Position numbers and translations under genes: made by a program. Below, in pieces: positions 1 to 10,232 of a stretch of 64,000 bases of DNA. A model generated the notes under the pieces. The model ran no database searches. It saw only the letters and a program-made list of their open reading frames with translations, and had not been told where the DNA came from. Each line of letters begins with the position of its first letter. Positions within the stretch are counted from its first letter, which is position 1. The DNA comes from Polychytrium aggregatum. Its lineage: Eukaryota; Chytridiomycota; Chytridiomycetes; Polychytriales. Where the stretch lies: assembly GCF_025602895.1 (NCBI RefSeq), contig NW_026516204.1, positions 620,001 to 684,000 on the forward strand, given 5' to 3'.

Positions 1-1038
1 GTCGGGGAATACGTCCTTGTACTCGTCGAGCAGCTTGGTCACCACAGGCGGGGGACCGGGACCGGCTTGGTCGGTGTCGTCGACCTCACGCACGACACAG
101 AGGAACGACGTGTCCTTCTTGATCAGCCTCTTGAATTGCATGGCTGAGAGGAGAGGTGGCATGTTGGGTGAGGCCATGCCCTGCAGGACAATGTCAGGGC
201 CAACACGGACAGTGCGGCCTTTCCAGTCGACGACTGGAGTCGGCTCGGCACGAGCAAGCCAGCTCATGCCGAGGATGGCATCGAACTTGGTGTCGATCAC
301 TTGGAACAACAGGACAGGATGGTACTTGGGATGGAGGGCCACTCGCAGGACCACTTGGTGTGTGCACTGCTGCACACGATCGTCTGCAAGCGCCACACTC
401 ATCGGCGACTTCTTCTTGGTTGCATGTATGTTGAGCTCCTGGAGCAAGCGTCTGCTGACAAAGTTGCAGCTTGCTCCAGAGTCCACCATCATTCGGACGG
501 TGTGACCTTGGACGGTGGCAGGGAGGTACAGCAGGGACTCTTCATGGTCCTCCTGCACAGCCTCCTGCACCATGACTTGACTTGGGGGAACGGGCGACAC
601 TTGGTCTTGGTTGGCTTCATCACGGCCACTCGGACATTTTGGATAGGGTTCGGCCATTGCGGGGGCCTGCGGCGTCAGCACGCCATTGCACACGACGTCC
701 ACGGCTTGCGGACACATGTCGGAAGCATCCGACACACACGACTTGACAGGGGTGAGGGCACAGGCGGTCCTGTCCCTCAAGGGTTCTTGATTTTCTTTTT
801 TGTTTTGGTTTTCAATTTTGGTTTTCTCTTCACGTTCGTGGAGAGGCAGGCGGCTTGCGCCACCATGCACCTCTCGCACGACGCACAACACTTGGTTTGT
901 TTCTCCTTCGGGGGAGGGGGCGAGGTGAACTTCCTCTGGAGACGCGTGGACTGCATTGAGCAATCCACGGCGTTGGTCTCCTACTAGGGCTCCAGAGCCA
1001 CCTAGTAGGGTCGGCCGTTTCCCGACTTCATGGGGCAC
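1..1038 (-). CDS. pol: A0 pol, N-terminal part (protease to start of RT), cut by window edge
   Basis: This frame continues from the gag/pol overlap and matches the first third of the complete pol of A4. It holds the linker after the frameshift site and the aspartic protease with a D-S-G-A active site, encoded near 478-489 on this strand. The frame has no natural ATG at its beginning; the first candidate is GTG. That fits expression as a Gag-Pol fusion by -1 frameshifting rather than independent initiation. Reverse transcriptase, RNase H and integrase would lie beyond position 1. No stop is seen inside the visible part. Confidence 0.85.
   Translation of the reverse strand, partial: MPHEVGKRPTLLGGSGALVGDQRRGLLNAVHASPEEVHLAPSPEGETNQVLCVVREVHGGASRLPLHEREEKTKIENQNKKENQEPLRDRTACALTPVKSCVSDASDMCPQAVDVVCNGVLTPQAPAMAEPYPKCPSGRDEANQDQVSPVPPSQVMVQEAVQEDHEESLLYLPATVQGHTVRMMVDSGASCNFVSRRLLQELNIHATKKKSPMSVALADDRVQQCTHQVVLRVALHPKYHPVLLFQVIDTKFDAILGMSWLARAEPTPVVDWKGRTVRVGPDIVLQGMASPNMPPLLSAMQFKRLIKKDTSFLCVVREVDDTDQAGPGPPPVVTKLLDEYKDVFPD
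981..1023 (-). promoter_or_regulatory. Putative -1 frameshift signal of A0
   Basis: On the minus strand GGGAAAC (1023-1017) is followed by an 8-nt spacer and a hairpin with CTACTAG/CTAGTAG outer arms and GGCT/AGCC inner arms. The gag stop codon lies in the 5' arm. Identical to the signals in A1, A4, A5 and A6. Confidence 0.75.
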
Positions 1039-1823
1039 TCCTTGGCCTGGTGTCCCGGTCGGTGACAGAAGAAGCAGGAACCATGGCGGAGGTCCTCCTG
1101 CTTCTGTCTGTCCTTGGGGGAGACAGTGGCAGCTTGCTGGAACCGGGAGCGGGGAGGGCCACGAGCCTCCATGGCGTTGACGTCAACGTCCATGGGCTCA
1201 GGCATGGGTCTTGCGGGCGGGGCCGGGCGAGGCGGACGGGCTGGGACGTGATGAGACCGATGGCCGCCTGCCAGCTGCGGGTAGAACTGGCGGCCATGGT
1301 ACTGGACGTTGTCGAGGTTCTCGGCAACGTCCATCATCACGTCCAGGGACTTGCGGGCATCAGGGTTGCTGGCGATGTACTCTCTGATCTTGGGCTTGAG
1401 GCCCTTCTGGAAGAGGTACATCGCATCAGCAGAGCCCAGCTCCTCAATCTGGGAGGAGAGGTCTTCAAACTCCTCGATGTAGCGGGTCACAGAACCACGC
1501 TGCACGAGAGAGTATAGCTTGTCACGGGCAATGAGTTCAGCATTGGGGCTGCCGAAGCGGCGACGGAGGCGGTCCTTGAAGTCGTCAAACACACCTTCGC
1601 TCTGCTCGTCGAACCCTTGGCGGCGGTACCAACGGTACGCCTGGTCCTTTAAGCAGAGCTTGGCGGCGACGATGTGGTGGGTGGGGGCGACTTGGGCAGC
1701 ATCGAGGTAGTCCTCGAGTTGCTGCAGCCAGTCCTCCACCGAGGAGGAGCGGCTCTTCCCAGTAAACACTGGGGCACGGAAGGTCTTGAGGAAGGCTTCC
1801 GGAAGTGGGCGGGGGTTGCTCAT
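1002..1823 (-). CDS. gag: A0 Gag (capsid/nucleocapsid)
   Basis: 273-residue structural protein that should assemble the cytoplasmic virus-like particle and bind the element RNA. The retrotransposon-gag core covers roughly residues 25-190. A C-terminal CCHC zinc knuckle of standard CX2CX4HX4C spacing lies at residues 250-263, ten residues before the stop. The start is the first ATG after the 122-nt leader that follows the primer-binding site. The last codons overlap pol in the -1 frame. It looks intact and matches A4 Gag along its whole length. Confidence 0.9.
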   Translation of the reverse strand: MSNPRPLPEAFLKTFRAPVFTGKSRSSSVEDWLQQLEDYLDAAQVAPTHHIVAAKLCLKDQAYRWYRRQGFDEQSEGVFDDFKDRLRRRFGSPNAELIARDKLYSLVQRGSVTRYIEEFEDLSSQIEELGSADAMYLFQKGLKPKIREYIASNPDARKSLDVMMDVAENLDNVQYHGRQFYPQLAGGHRSHHVPARPPRPAPPARPMPEPMDVDVNAMEARGPPRSRFQQAATVSPKDRQKQEDLRHGSCFFCHRPGHQAKECPMKSGNGRPY

Positions 1824-1945
1824 GGCAGGGGCAGGCTCCAGGGACAGAGAGGAGAGTCGGTCGGCAAGAGAGGCGGGATCCAGCTTGAGGATCTAGAAAG
1901 AGGACAAACAGGACGAAAACAAGACGAGGATTTCCGATGCTACCA

Positions 1946-2254
1946 TGTAACGTCCACTACTGGGACGTTGGGGCAAGACGGGGAGGGAGGGGGTACAAGA
2001 CAAGACAGGACGGGGCAGAACAGGGCGGTGCTAGGCTACTCTAGCGGACGGGTGAGCTCGGGGAGCACTTACGTTTATTCACGATAAAACCGAACTCCAG
2101 ACAAACGGGGGGAACGGGGGCAACCCGCAGGTATACCCTGCGGTGGCCTGCCTGCGGTGCGTGAAAACGCAAAGCGCAGCACAGGTCACGACCCACTGCG
2201 CCGCGCAGTACGCGCAGTACGCGCAGCACAGCGTCGGAGATACCATCTCCTACA
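1946..2254 (-). repeat. A0 5' LTR (309 bp)
   Basis: Begins TGTAGGAGATGG and ends GGACGTTACA in element orientation. The primer-binding site TGGTAGCATCGG follows at 1945-1934. The LTR contains the AATAAA of the family near its 3' third. Confidence 0.93.
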
Positions 2255-3072
2255 GCAACCCCCGCCCACTTCCGGAAGCCTTCCTCAAGACCTTCCGTGC
2301 CCCAGTGTTTACTGGGAAGAGCCGCTCCTCCTCGGTGGAGGACTGGCTGCAGCAACTCGAGGACTACCTCGATGCTGCCCAAGTCGCCCCCACCCACCAC
2401 ATCGTCGCCGCCAAGCTCTGCTTAAAGGACCAGGCGTACCGTTGGTACCGCCGCCAAGGGTTCGACGAGCAGAGCGAAGGTGTGTTTGACGACTTCAAGG
2501 ACCGCCTCCGTCGCCGCTTCGGCAGCCCCAATGCTGAACTCATTGCCCGTGACAAGCTATACTCTCTCGTGCAGCGTGGTTCTGTGACCCGCTACATCGA
2601 GGAGTTTGAAGACCTCTCCTCCCAGATTGAGGAGCTGGGCTCTGCTGATGCGATGTACCTCTTCCAGAAGGGCCTCAAGCCCAAGATCAGAGAGTACATC
2701 GCCAGCAACCCTGATGCCCGCAAGTCCCTGGACGTGATGATGGACGTTGCCGAGAACCTCGACAACGTCCAGTACCATGGCCGCCAGTTCTACCCGCAGC
2801 TGGCAGGCGGCCATCGGTCTCATCACGTCCCAGCCCGTCCGCCTCGCCCGGCCCCGCCCGCAAGACCCATGCCTGAGCCCATGGACGTTGACGTCAACGC
2901 CATGGAGGCTCGTGGCCCTCCCCGCTCCCGGTTCCAGCAAGCTGCCACTGTCTCCCCCAAGGACAGACAGAAGCAGGAGGACCTCCGCCATGGTTCCTGC
3001 TTCTTCTGTCACCGACCGGGACACCAGGCCAAGGAGTGCCCCATGAAGTCGGGAAACGGCCGACCCTACTAG
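2255..3072 (+). pseudogene. gag: A1 gag, separated from its start codon by A0
   Basis: Codon 2 onward of the 273-residue Gag is present and otherwise intact, including the CCHC knuckle near the end (CX2CX4HX4C). The ATG and leader were cut away by insertion of A0 at position 2254, so this copy cannot be translated from its own start. The upstream open frame runs into the antisense LTR of A0 and is not a real N-terminus. Confidence 0.88.
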
Positions 3073-6000
3073 GTGGCTCTGGAGCCCTAGTAGGAGACCA
3101 ACGCCGTGGATTGCTCAATGCAGTCCACGCGTCTCCAGAGGAAGTTCACCTCGCCCCCTCCCCCGAAGGAGAAACAAACCAAGTGTTGTGCGTCGTGCGA
3201 GAGGTGCATGGTGGCGCAAGCCGCCTGCCTCTCCACGAACGTGAAGAGAAAACCAAAATTGAAAACCAAAACAAAAAAGAAAATCAAGAACCCTTGAGGG
3301 ACAGGACCGCCTGTGCCCTCACCCCTGTCAAGTCGTGTGTGTCGGATGCTTCCGACATGTGTCCGCAAGCCGTGGACGTCGTGTGCAATGGCGTGCTGAC
3401 GCCGCAGGCCCCCGCAATGGCCGAACCCTATCCAAAATGTCCGAGTGGCCGTGATGAAGCCAACCAAGACCAAGTGTCGCCCGTTCCCCCAAGTCAAGTC
3501 ATGGTGCAGGAGGCTGTGCAGGAGGACCATGAAGAGTCCCTGCTGTACCTCCCTGCCACCGTCCAAGGTCACACCGTCCGAATGATGGTGGACTCTGGAG
3601 CAAGCTGCAACTTTGTCAGCAGACGCTTGCTCCAGGAGCTCAACATACATGCAACCAAGAAGAAGTCGCCGATGAGTGTGGCGCTTGCAGACGATCGTGT
3701 GCAGCAGTGCACACACCAAGTGGTCCTGCGAGTGGCCCTCCATCCCAAGTACCATCCTGTCCTGTTGTTCCAAGTGATCGACACCAAGTTCGATGCCATC
3801 CTCGGCATGAGCTGGCTTGCTCGTGCCGAGCCGACTCCAGTCGTCGACTGGAAAGGCCGCACTGTCCGTGTTGGCCCTGACATTGTCCTGCAGGGCATGG
3901 CCTCACCCAACATGCCACCTCTCCTCTCAGCCATGCAATTCAAGAGGCTGATCAAGAAGGACACGTCGTTCCTCTGTGTCGTGCGTGAGGTCGACGACAC
4001 CGACCAAGCCGGTCCCGGTCCCCCGCCTGTGGTGACCAAGCTGCTCGACGAGTACAAGGACGTATTCCCCGACCAGTTGCCACAATGCCTGCCACCCCAA
4101 CGCACCGTCGATCATCGCATCGACATCGAACCAGGCTCGTCGCCTCCGTCAAGACCGACGTACCAACTGTCGCTGACGGAGATGGACGAACTCAAGCGCC
4201 AGTTGGATGACCTCCTCGCCCATGGGTTCATCCGCCCGAGCCAGTCACCGTATGGTGCACCAGTGCTCTTTGTCAAGAAGAAAGAAGGTGATCTCAGGAT
4301 GTGCGTCGACTATCGCGCACTAAACAAACAGACCATCAAGAACACCTACCCGTTGCCCAGGATCGACGAGTTGATGGATCGTCTGAGTGGAGCAAAGGTC
4401 TTTAGCAAGATAGACCTCCGCTCAGGCTACCATCAGATCCGCATCCACGAGGATGATGTCCACAAGACCGCCTTCAGGACTCGCTACGGACTGTACGAGT
4501 TCCTAGTGCTGCCGTTCGGATTGACGAACGCACCTGCCACGTTCATGCAGCTGATGAACGATGTGTTCCGCCAAGAGCTCGACAACTCTGTCATCGTGTA
4601 CCTGGATGATATCCTTGTGTACAGCAAGGATGAAGCGACCCATGAAGGTCATGTCGCCCGCGTGCTGGCCAAGCTACGCGAGCACAAGTTGTATGCCAAA
4701 CTGTCCAAGTGTGAGTTCTTCAAGAATCAAGTCCCGTTCCTGGGACACGTTGTCTCAGGAAGAGGAATCGAAGTCGACCCCGCCAAGGTCAAGTCTGTGG
4801 TCGAGTGGCCGCCGCTCGCATGCGTCTCTGACGTGCAGTCGTTTCTCGGTCTCGTCAACTACTACCGCCGATTCATCCCCGATCTGGCGCGCACTGCCGG
4901 TCCACTCACAGACCTACTCCGCAAAGAGTGCCCCTTCGTGTGGGACCACCCACAACGCCAAGCGTTCGAGACCCTCAAGCACGCCTTGACGAACGCTCCT
5001 GTCCTCGCTGTGTTCGACCCGAACACGGATGTCTCCGTGCACACCGACGCCTCCGACTTTGCGGTGGGAGCTGTTTTGATGCAGGAGGGAAGGCCCGTTG
5101 CCTTCGAGTCGCGCAAACTGTCCCAACACGAGATCAACTATCCCGTGCACGAGAAGGAGCAGCTTGCGATCATCTACGCGCTGCAGAAGTTCCGAGTGTA
5201 CCTCCACGGTACCGCCAAGCCCTTCAAGATTGTGACGGACCACCAGTCACTGCGTTACCTCGACACCAAGAAGAACCTGAGCCGACGCCAAGCGCGATGG
5301 ATGGAGTTCCTCGCCGAGTACAACTACGAGGTTGTATACCAGAAAGGCAAACTCAATGTGGTGCCTGACGCACTGTCCCGACGCCCCGACTACCAATTGG
5401 CGTCACTGTACGAGTCGACTGTCAGTGTCGACAACACGATGCTGGATGTTGTCCGAGACAACATCGCCAACGACAAACAGTTCGGAGAACTGTTCCGAAA
5501 GGTGTCTAAGCTCCCCAAGGACGACGAATCATCCGAGTACACAGTGCGTGATGGCCTGCTCCTCCTGAAGAAGGACAGCCGTGTCTGTGTGCCGGACATT
5601 CCGTCGTTGAAGACCAAGTTGCTCCAAGAGGTCCACGACTCGCCCCTCGCTGGACACTTTGGAGTCGAGAAGACATACGACCGACTGGCCAAAGTCGCAT
5701 ACTGGCCTGGAATGAAGCGCACCGTCGAGAAGTACATCGAGTCCTGCCATACCTGCAAGATGGTCAAGTCACGCACGACCCGAGAGCAAGGATTGCTGCA
5801 ACCCCTGCCTGTTCCCGACCGCCCCTGGACCAGCATGTCCATGGATCTCATCACGCATCTACCGACGACCAAGTTGGACCACGATGCAATCGCTGTCTTT
5901 GTCGACAGGTTCAGCAAGATGGCACACTTTGTGCCGTGCCAGACGACATGCTCCGCGCCTGACCTTGCACTGCTGTTCTTCAAGCATGTGTTCAAGCACC

Positions 6001-6968
6001 ACGGCCTCCCAAAGTCCATCGTCAGTGATCGAGACCCCCGATTCACCTCCTTGTTTTGGACAAGTCTGTTCGACCATCTCGGCACCAAGCTGAACATGTC
6101 AACCTCGCACCACCAACAAACGGATGGACAGTCCGAGCGGACGATCCGCACCCTCGAGCAATACCTGAGGACATACGCCTCGACCAGCCAAGACGACTGG
6201 GACATACAGCTGAGTCATGCAGAGTTTGCATACAACACCGCCAAGTCGAGCACAACTGGCTTGAGCCCCTTTGAGGCGCTCTACGGATTCCAGCCTGATG
6301 TTCCCACCTCCTTGACACTGACCGAGTCCACGGCTGGATTGCCTCCCAAACCAAGTGCCTTTGTCAAAGATCATCAAGTCCGACACAAGATGATCGCCGA
6401 CGCGCTCACGGATGCGCAACAAGTGATGGCGAAGTACTACGACCGCCGACACCAGGATGTCTCCTTTGAAGTTGGAGACCTTGTCTACCTGGACGCCGAC
6501 AACATCAAGGTCCCCGAAGCCCAGTCAAAGAAGTTGTTGCCCAAGTACCGAGGACCGTTCAAGATAGCGGCCCGACCCAGTCCCCTCAACTACCTGTTGG
6601 ACTTGCCACCTGGAAGCAAGCTCCATCCTGTCTTCCATGTGTCCAAGCTGCGTCGCCACACGACCCGCAGTCCAGCACAGTTCCCCGACGCCGACGAAGG
6701 TGTCCCGGACGACGCACCACTGGAAGACGACCTCGGACAATACTATACTCAAGAATATGAAGTCGAAAGGATCGTGAGGCACAAGAAAGTGGCTGATGGG
6801 TCACTTCGGTTTTATGTCAAGTGGGTTGGTTACCCACACTCGGGCAACACATGGCAAACACTGGAGGACTTGTCCCATGCACCCGAGGAGCTGAGTAAAT
6901 ACGGTAAACACCTCGAGGAGCCCCAAATAAAGAGCACACGCAGGGCTCCTCGCAGGAAGCCTTCTTAA
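3036..6968 (+). CDS. pol: A1 Pol polyprotein (PR-RT-RNaseH-IN-chromodomain)
   Basis: 1310-residue open frame, in the -1 frame of gag and starting at a GTG, so translation should enter by frameshift near 3051. Domains in order: linker rich in Lys/Glu/Asn; aspartic protease with D-S-G-A near residue 186; reverse transcriptase with Y-L-D-D near residue 521; RNase H with T-D-A-S-D-F near 669; integrase with an HHCC finger from about 867 and the D, D, E residues in M-D-L, S-D-R-D and T-D-G-Q-S-E contexts (936-1030); chromodomain at about 1240-1290. The frame is intact, but the element lacks its gag start because A0 is inserted there. Confidence 0.93.
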   Translation: MPHEVGKRPTLLGGSGALVGDQRRGLLNAVHASPEEVHLAPSPEGETNQVLCVVREVHGGASRLPLHEREEKTKIENQNKKENQEPLRDRTACALTPVKSCVSDASDMCPQAVDVVCNGVLTPQAPAMAEPYPKCPSGRDEANQDQVSPVPPSQVMVQEAVQEDHEESLLYLPATVQGHTVRMMVDSGASCNFVSRRLLQELNIHATKKKSPMSVALADDRVQQCTHQVVLRVALHPKYHPVLLFQVIDTKFDAILGMSWLARAEPTPVVDWKGRTVRVGPDIVLQGMASPNMPPLLSAMQFKRLIKKDTSFLCVVREVDDTDQAGPGPPPVVTKLLDEYKDVFPDQLPQCLPPQRTVDHRIDIEPGSSPPSRPTYQLSLTEMDELKRQLDDLLAHGFIRPSQSPYGAPVLFVKKKEGDLRMCVDYRALNKQTIKNTYPLPRIDELMDRLSGAKVFSKIDLRSGYHQIRIHEDDVHKTAFRTRYGLYEFLVLPFGLTNAPATFMQLMNDVFRQELDNSVIVYLDDILVYSKDEATHEGHVARVLAKLREHKLYAKLSKCEFFKNQVPFLGHVVSGRGIEVDPAKVKSVVEWPPLACVSDVQSFLGLVNYYRRFIPDLARTAGPLTDLLRKECPFVWDHPQRQAFETLKHALTNAPVLAVFDPNTDVSVHTDASDFAVGAVLMQEGRPVAFESRKLSQHEINYPVHEKEQLAIIYALQKFRVYLHGTAKPFKIVTDHQSLRYLDTKKNLSRRQARWMEFLAEYNYEVVYQKGKLNVVPDALSRRPDYQLASLYESTVSVDNTMLDVVRDNIANDKQFGELFRKVSKLPKDDESSEYTVRDGLLLLKKDSRVCVPDIPSLKTKLLQEVHDSPLAGHFGVEKTYDRLAKVAYWPGMKRTVEKYIESCHTCKMVKSRTTREQGLLQPLPVPDRPWTSMSMDLITHLPTTKLDHDAIAVFVDRFSKMAHFVPCQTTCSAPDLALLFFKHVFKHHGLPKSIVSDRDPRFTSLFWTSLFDHLGTKLNMSTSHHQQTDGQSERTIRTLEQYLRTYASTSQDDWDIQLSHAEFAYNTAKSSTTGLSPFEALYGFQPDVPTSLTLTESTAGLPPKPSAFVKDHQVRHKMIADALTDAQQVMAKYYDRRHQDVSFEVGDLVYLDADNIKVPEAQSKKLLPKYRGPFKIAARPSPLNYLLDLPPGSKLHPVFHVSKLRRHTTRSPAQFPDADEGVPDDAPLEDDLGQYYTQEYEVERIVRHKKVADGSLRFYVKWVGYPHSGNTWQTLEDLSHAPEELSKYGKHLEEPQIKSTRRAPRRKPS
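3051..3093 (+). promoter_or_regulatory. Putative -1 frameshift signal of A1
   Basis: GGGAAAC at 3051-3057 is read G-GGA-AAC in the gag frame. An 8-nt spacer follows, then a hairpin: CTACTAG 3066-3072 pairs with CTAGTAG 3087-3093, and GGCT 3075-3078 pairs with AGCC 3083-3086 around a CTGG loop. The gag TAG stop is 3070-3072. Confidence 0.78.
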
Positions 6969-6977
6969 GTGTGGGAG

Positions 6978-7286
6978 TGTAGGAGATGGTATCTCCGACG
7001 CTGTGCTGCGCGTACTGCGCGTACTGCGCGGCGCAGTGGGTCGTGACCTGTGCTGCGCTTTGCGTTTTCACGCACCGCAGGCAGGCCACCGCAGGGTATA
7101 CCTGCGGGTTGCCCCCGTTCCCCCCGTTTGTCTGGAGTTCGGTTTTATCGTGAATAAACGTAAGTGCTCCCCGAGCTCACCCGTCCGCTAGAGTAGCCTA
7201 GCACCGCCCTGTTCTGCCCCGTCCTGTCTTGTCTTGTACCCCCTCCCTCCCCGTCTTGCCCCAACGTCCCAGTAGTGGACGTTACA
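6978..7286 (+). repeat. A1 3' LTR (309 bp)
   Basis: Starts TGTAGG and ends GTTACA. The pol stop lies 9 bp upstream of the LTR, with the short purine run GTGGGAG between. Followed by the TSD agcgg. Confidence 0.95.
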
Positions 7287-7478
7287 AGCGGAACATCCAT
7301 CATCAATGAAAACAGAAAGGGAGATGGAGACCGGGCCAGAAAGACTCATGACGATAAGAGTGGCCGGAAGAAGAAGCTTATCGTCCGATAATGACGAGTC
7401 AAAGGGGGAAGATGTTCGTATCGCCGAACAGACCACCTCGCTTACTTGCGAGGTGCTGCTCGGCTGTGGGCATTTCCC
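7287..7478 (-). pseudogene. pol: B1 pol N-terminus, cut at the protease active site by A1
   Basis: This -1 frame continues from the frameshift site of B1 and runs to the start of the aspartic protease, where the active-site triad reads D-D-G instead of the usual D-S/T-G. Family A element A1 enters two codons later, TSD ccgct in B orientation. The same spot is hit in B2 three bases away. The rest of pol is outside the window. Confidence 0.82.
7423..7478 (-). promoter_or_regulatory. Putative -1 frameshift signal of B1
   Basis: GGGAAAT (7478-7472) is read G-GGA-AAT in the gag frame. After a 7-nt spacer come the paired arms GCCGA/TCGGC enclosing CACCTCGC/GCGAGGTG with an AAGTAA loop. The gag stop TAA lies in that loop. 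Confidence 0.72.
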
Positions 7479-8395
7479 GAGTTCCGTTTGACCAGAACCG
7501 GGCACTGCTGAACATCGCGACTGCCGGGACAAGACTTTTCCCCGCAGTACAAACAGAGACCCTGCTCACGACGTCGCTTTTTCTCGACGTCGGAGAGCTT
7601 AGCAGGGCGGACCGAGACAGAGTCAAGGTCCATGGGAGTGGGCGCAGAAGAGGAGGAAGAAGAAACATGCGCGGGAGAATGGTGGTGATGGGGAGCAGAG
7701 CGAGAAGAAGGAGGAGGAGGTTGGGAACGGGAAGAGACCTTGAGACGATGGAGGGCATCGTCGTACTCGACCGCTGCCTTGATCAACTCGGGCAAGGAAG
7801 CGGGAGCGGGGCGGAGACCGATCAAATGGAACTTGACTTCAGACTTCAAACCCTCCTTGAAGAAGTGCATCTTGGTGGGTTCGTCGGTCTGGACTCGGGC
7901 GGCAAGTTGGACGAAGCGGGTGGCAAAGGCTTGGCAGGACTTGAGCTGGACCAAGCGCTTGAGGTCGTTGAGGGCCTTATCTTGCGAGGAGGCCGTGTCC
8001 TCACCGAAGGTCGACTTCAGGGCAACTTCGAAGTCGGCGAAGGAAGCAGGGAAACGGTTGGCCATGTAGAAGGCGGCCTCGTACCACTTGAAGGCTTCGC
8101 CGCGGAGGAAGGAGGTGGCGTAAAGGACCTTCTGGCGCTCGGGCGCGAAGAAGGCGGGATCGGCGAGGAAGACCAGGTGGCACTGGGCGAGGAAGGCCGT
8201 CGTTTCGTCACGGGAACCTAGGAACTCCTTGGGCTTGTTCACCTGGTAGACCTGGCGGGGAGCGGCGGCGGGAGCTTGCAGGTCCTGGATCTGACGATGG
8301 AGAGCAGCGTTCTGGGTCATGAGGGCGTTCATACGCTCCTCCATGCGCGCCAGATACGCGTTGAGATCTGCAGGGGGTGCAGCAGGCTCAGCCAT
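7442..8395 (-). CDS. gag: B1 Gag
   Basis: 317-residue capsid-type protein. It has an N-terminal predicted coiled coil (about residues 8-40), a retrotransposon-gag core (about 60-200), a Ser/Pro/His-rich linker (about 225-260) and a C-terminal Cys cluster. The cluster is C-L-Y-C, then Cys after four residues, then Cys after eight more, with no His where a CCHC knuckle would have one; B2 shows the same arrangement. The start chosen is the ATG that begins M-A-E-P, 71 bp after the LTR. Frame intact. Confidence 0.88.
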   Translation of the reverse strand: MAEPAAPPADLNAYLARMEERMNALMTQNAALHRQIQDLQAPAAAPRQVYQVNKPKEFLGSRDETTAFLAQCHLVFLADPAFFAPERQKVLYATSFLRGEAFKWYEAAFYMANRFPASFADFEVALKSTFGEDTASSQDKALNDLKRLVQLKSCQAFATRFVQLAARVQTDEPTKMHFFKEGLKSEVKFHLIGLRPAPASLPELIKAAVEYDDALHRLKVSSRSQPPPPSSRSAPHHHHSPAHVSSSSSSAPTPMDLDSVSVRPAKLSDVEKKRRREQGLCLYCGEKSCPGSRDVQQCPVLVKRNSGNAHSRAAPRK

Positions 8396-8466
8396 CGGAT
8401 CGAGTAGGGAAAGAGAGGCGAAAGAAGAAGAAAGGCCGGAAAGCCAAGAGGGAGCGTTCAAAATGA

Positions 8467-9257
8467 TGTTAGAGTCCGAGGGGGACTCAACGGCAAAAGA
8501 AGAAGTGAGCTCGAAGTGAGCTCAGGGAAAGCAAGGGTAAAGTCCGAAGTGGACTCGGAGAGGGAGCGAGGGAAGCAAAGATCCGTTCAAGATAAGACTA
8601 GTCTCGAAATGAGACGTGAGGAACACTCAGAGAATAAAGTAGAAGGCACTTTATTTAGTCCTATTTTGAACGCTGAGGTTCGACTACACATCGCGGGGGT
8701 CAGGCTATTTATAGACAAGTCCGGACTTGGCAGCGAAGGGCGGCCAAGGGAGGGAAAAGTGGGCGATCGAGCAGGGCGAAGGGGGCGATGCACGAACGAG
8801 GGCCGAGAAGGACCACCGAGACAGGCAGAGAACCAAAGCGAGAGAGGCGCAAGCAAAAGCGAAGCACCTGGCAGGAGAAACGTGCAAAGGCGAAGCAATG
8901 TGACTCAACGTCCAAGAAGCGGATTGGTCAAGTATAAGGTTGGGGCAAATGCATGCGAGATGAACAAGAGATCGGGGCGGTCAGGCAGGTCATGAGTCAC
9001 CGGTGGGGGGACACATGACCGGTAGCCGAATTGCAACCAATCGTAGCGAAGCGCGTGCACAAACAAACCGGCGCGTGCGAAGATGACAAAGGAAGCGGAG
9101 CAGCGCGGGAAAACGGAAGTGCGGAAGGAGCGTAAAAGACAGGCAAAGGGCGGAAAATTGGAGGGGAACTGCAAAGCTACACACAAACAAACAGAAAGGC
9201 AAAAGAACAGCCAAGTGTGCAGTCAAAGTGGGGAACAAGCAGGAGCTATCCCTAACA
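8467..9257 (-). repeat. B1 5' LTR (791 bp)
   Basis: Bounded by TGTTAGGGATAGC and GGACTCTAACA in element orientation. It carries a TATAAATA box and, near the 3' end, several short hairpins with TTC-containing loops. The self-primer site follows directly. Confidence 0.93.
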
Positions 9258-9458
9258 TTGACTTTCACGGTCCGTATTTCAGTCAGTTTCCATCCACCTT
9301 TGTAATAGGAGCCAGTATTCCGATAAGAAGACCCCCCCGTGCCCCAGGGCAGGGCGGTGTGGAGCCTTTTTATTCTCGATTGCCACACGCTGCGTCGTGT
9401 CCGCAGGCGTTCACTACTGCGCACCGATTTCCATTTTGATCGAGCTGCCCATGTCACA
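9258..9458 (-). repeat. J 3' LTR remnant
   Basis: Begins TGTGACATGGG in J orientation, right after the tract AAATTTAGGGGGGG. Its distal end is lost under B1, inserted at 9257. About 200 bp remain. Confidence 0.75.
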
Positions 9459-9486
9459 CCCCCCCTAAATTTTTGATATCAAATTT
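9459..9486 (-). other. J polypurine tract and adjacent AT palindrome
   Basis: The plus strand shows CCCCCCCT followed by the near-palindrome AAATTTTTGATATCAAATTT (9467-9486). In J orientation this is a palindrome followed by the G-run that should prime plus-strand DNA. C1 and H have the same layout. Confidence 0.7.
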
Positions 9487-9832
9487 CATACAAATCAATT
9501 ACATAAACCCCAGACTCCTTTTCCTTCCAATATCTCTCGATCAGGTCGTCTGCGATTTCTGACTCGTTTTCCCATGTTGCCTCCTCAAGAGGGTACCCTT
9601 CCCAGAGGACCAAGTACTGTTGCTTCCTCCGAAACTTCCTATCATTCAGCAACTTCTCTACACGAAAAACATCGTCGTCTTCCACTGCAGGTGGTCGCGT
9701 GTGCGTTGGCCTTGATGGAAATTCGCCAGAGGTATCCGTTACCTTGGTTAACAGTCGTCGATGGAAAGTCGGATGGATATGGCTCAGGGTTGGCGGAAGG
9801 GCGAGGGTATGGTTTAGTCCGTCAACCCCAAC
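9479..9832 (-). pseudogene. pol: J pol fragment: integrase C-terminus and chromodomain
   Basis: The 3' end of the J ORF: the last part of the integrase C-terminal domain (the L-N-H-T-L and I-H-P-T-F-H-R stretch), a short linker and a chromodomain with the W-E-G-Y-P and T-W-E-N residues of the C-like families. It ends in a TGA at 9481-9479. Upstream coding continues at 15610 after removal of solo LTR F, in frame. Dead only because the element is split; this piece carries no stop or frameshift. Confidence 0.88.
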
Positions 9833-9914
9833 TGTGAGGGACCACCATGCCTGTGAGGGAATGTCCCGCGGATGGACATGACGCGACTGCTCATGGCGCC
9901 ATGATCATGCGATG

Positions 9915-10223
9915 TGTAACGTCCACTACTGGGACGTTGGGGCAAGACGGGGAGGGAGGGGGTACAAGACAAGACAGGACGGGGCAGAACAGGGCGGTGC
10001 TAGGCTACTCTAGCGGACGGGTGAGCTCGGGAAGCACTTACGTTTATTCACGATAAAACCGAACTCCAGACAAACGCGGGGAACGGGGGCAACCCGCAGG
10101 TATACCCTGCGGTGGCCTGCCTGCGGTGCGTGAAAACGCAAAGCGCAGCACAGGTCACGACCCACTGCGCCGCGCAGTACGCGCAGTACGCGCAGCACAG
10201 CGTCGGAGATACCATCTCCTACA
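9915..10223 (-). repeat. A5 3' LTR (309 bp)
   Basis: Same termini as other A LTRs. Shares with the A5 5' LTR a GGGAAGCAC variant where the younger copies read GGGGAGCAC, marking a separate sublineage. Confidence 0.93.
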
Positions 10224-10232
10224 CTCCCACAC

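Larger units (their letters stand above)
1..2254 (-). mobile_element. Family A element A0 (5' part, runs off window)
   Basis: Minus-strand Ty3/gypsy-type element with its 5' LTR at 1946-2254, a leader, gag and the start of pol; the rest lies left of the window. It is inserted next to codon 2 of the gag of the opposite-strand copy A1, so a left TSD matching gcaac (2255-2259) is expected outside the window. Sequence is nearly identical to A1, A4 and A6, which suggests recent activity. Confidence 0.9.
2255..7286 (+). mobile_element. Family A element A1 (5' end displaced by A0)
   Basis: Plus-strand element whose gag (from codon 2), pol and 3' LTR are visible. Its 5' LTR and leader must lie left of A0, outside the window. 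It is inserted in the pol of B1; the right TSD is agcgg (7287-7291). Confidence 0.9.
7287..9257 (-). mobile_element. Family B element B1 (5' part)
   Basis: Minus-strand element showing the 5' LTR, leader, gag and the first part of pol. A1 is inserted in its protease; the remainder lies left of the window beyond A1. B1 is itself inserted in the 3' LTR of J; the right TSD is ttgac (9258-9262). Confidence 0.9.

Noticed and set aside
2143-2254. Extended N-terminus of A1 Gag
   Set aside because: These codons come from the antisense 5' LTR of A0; the true Gag start is displaced outside the window.
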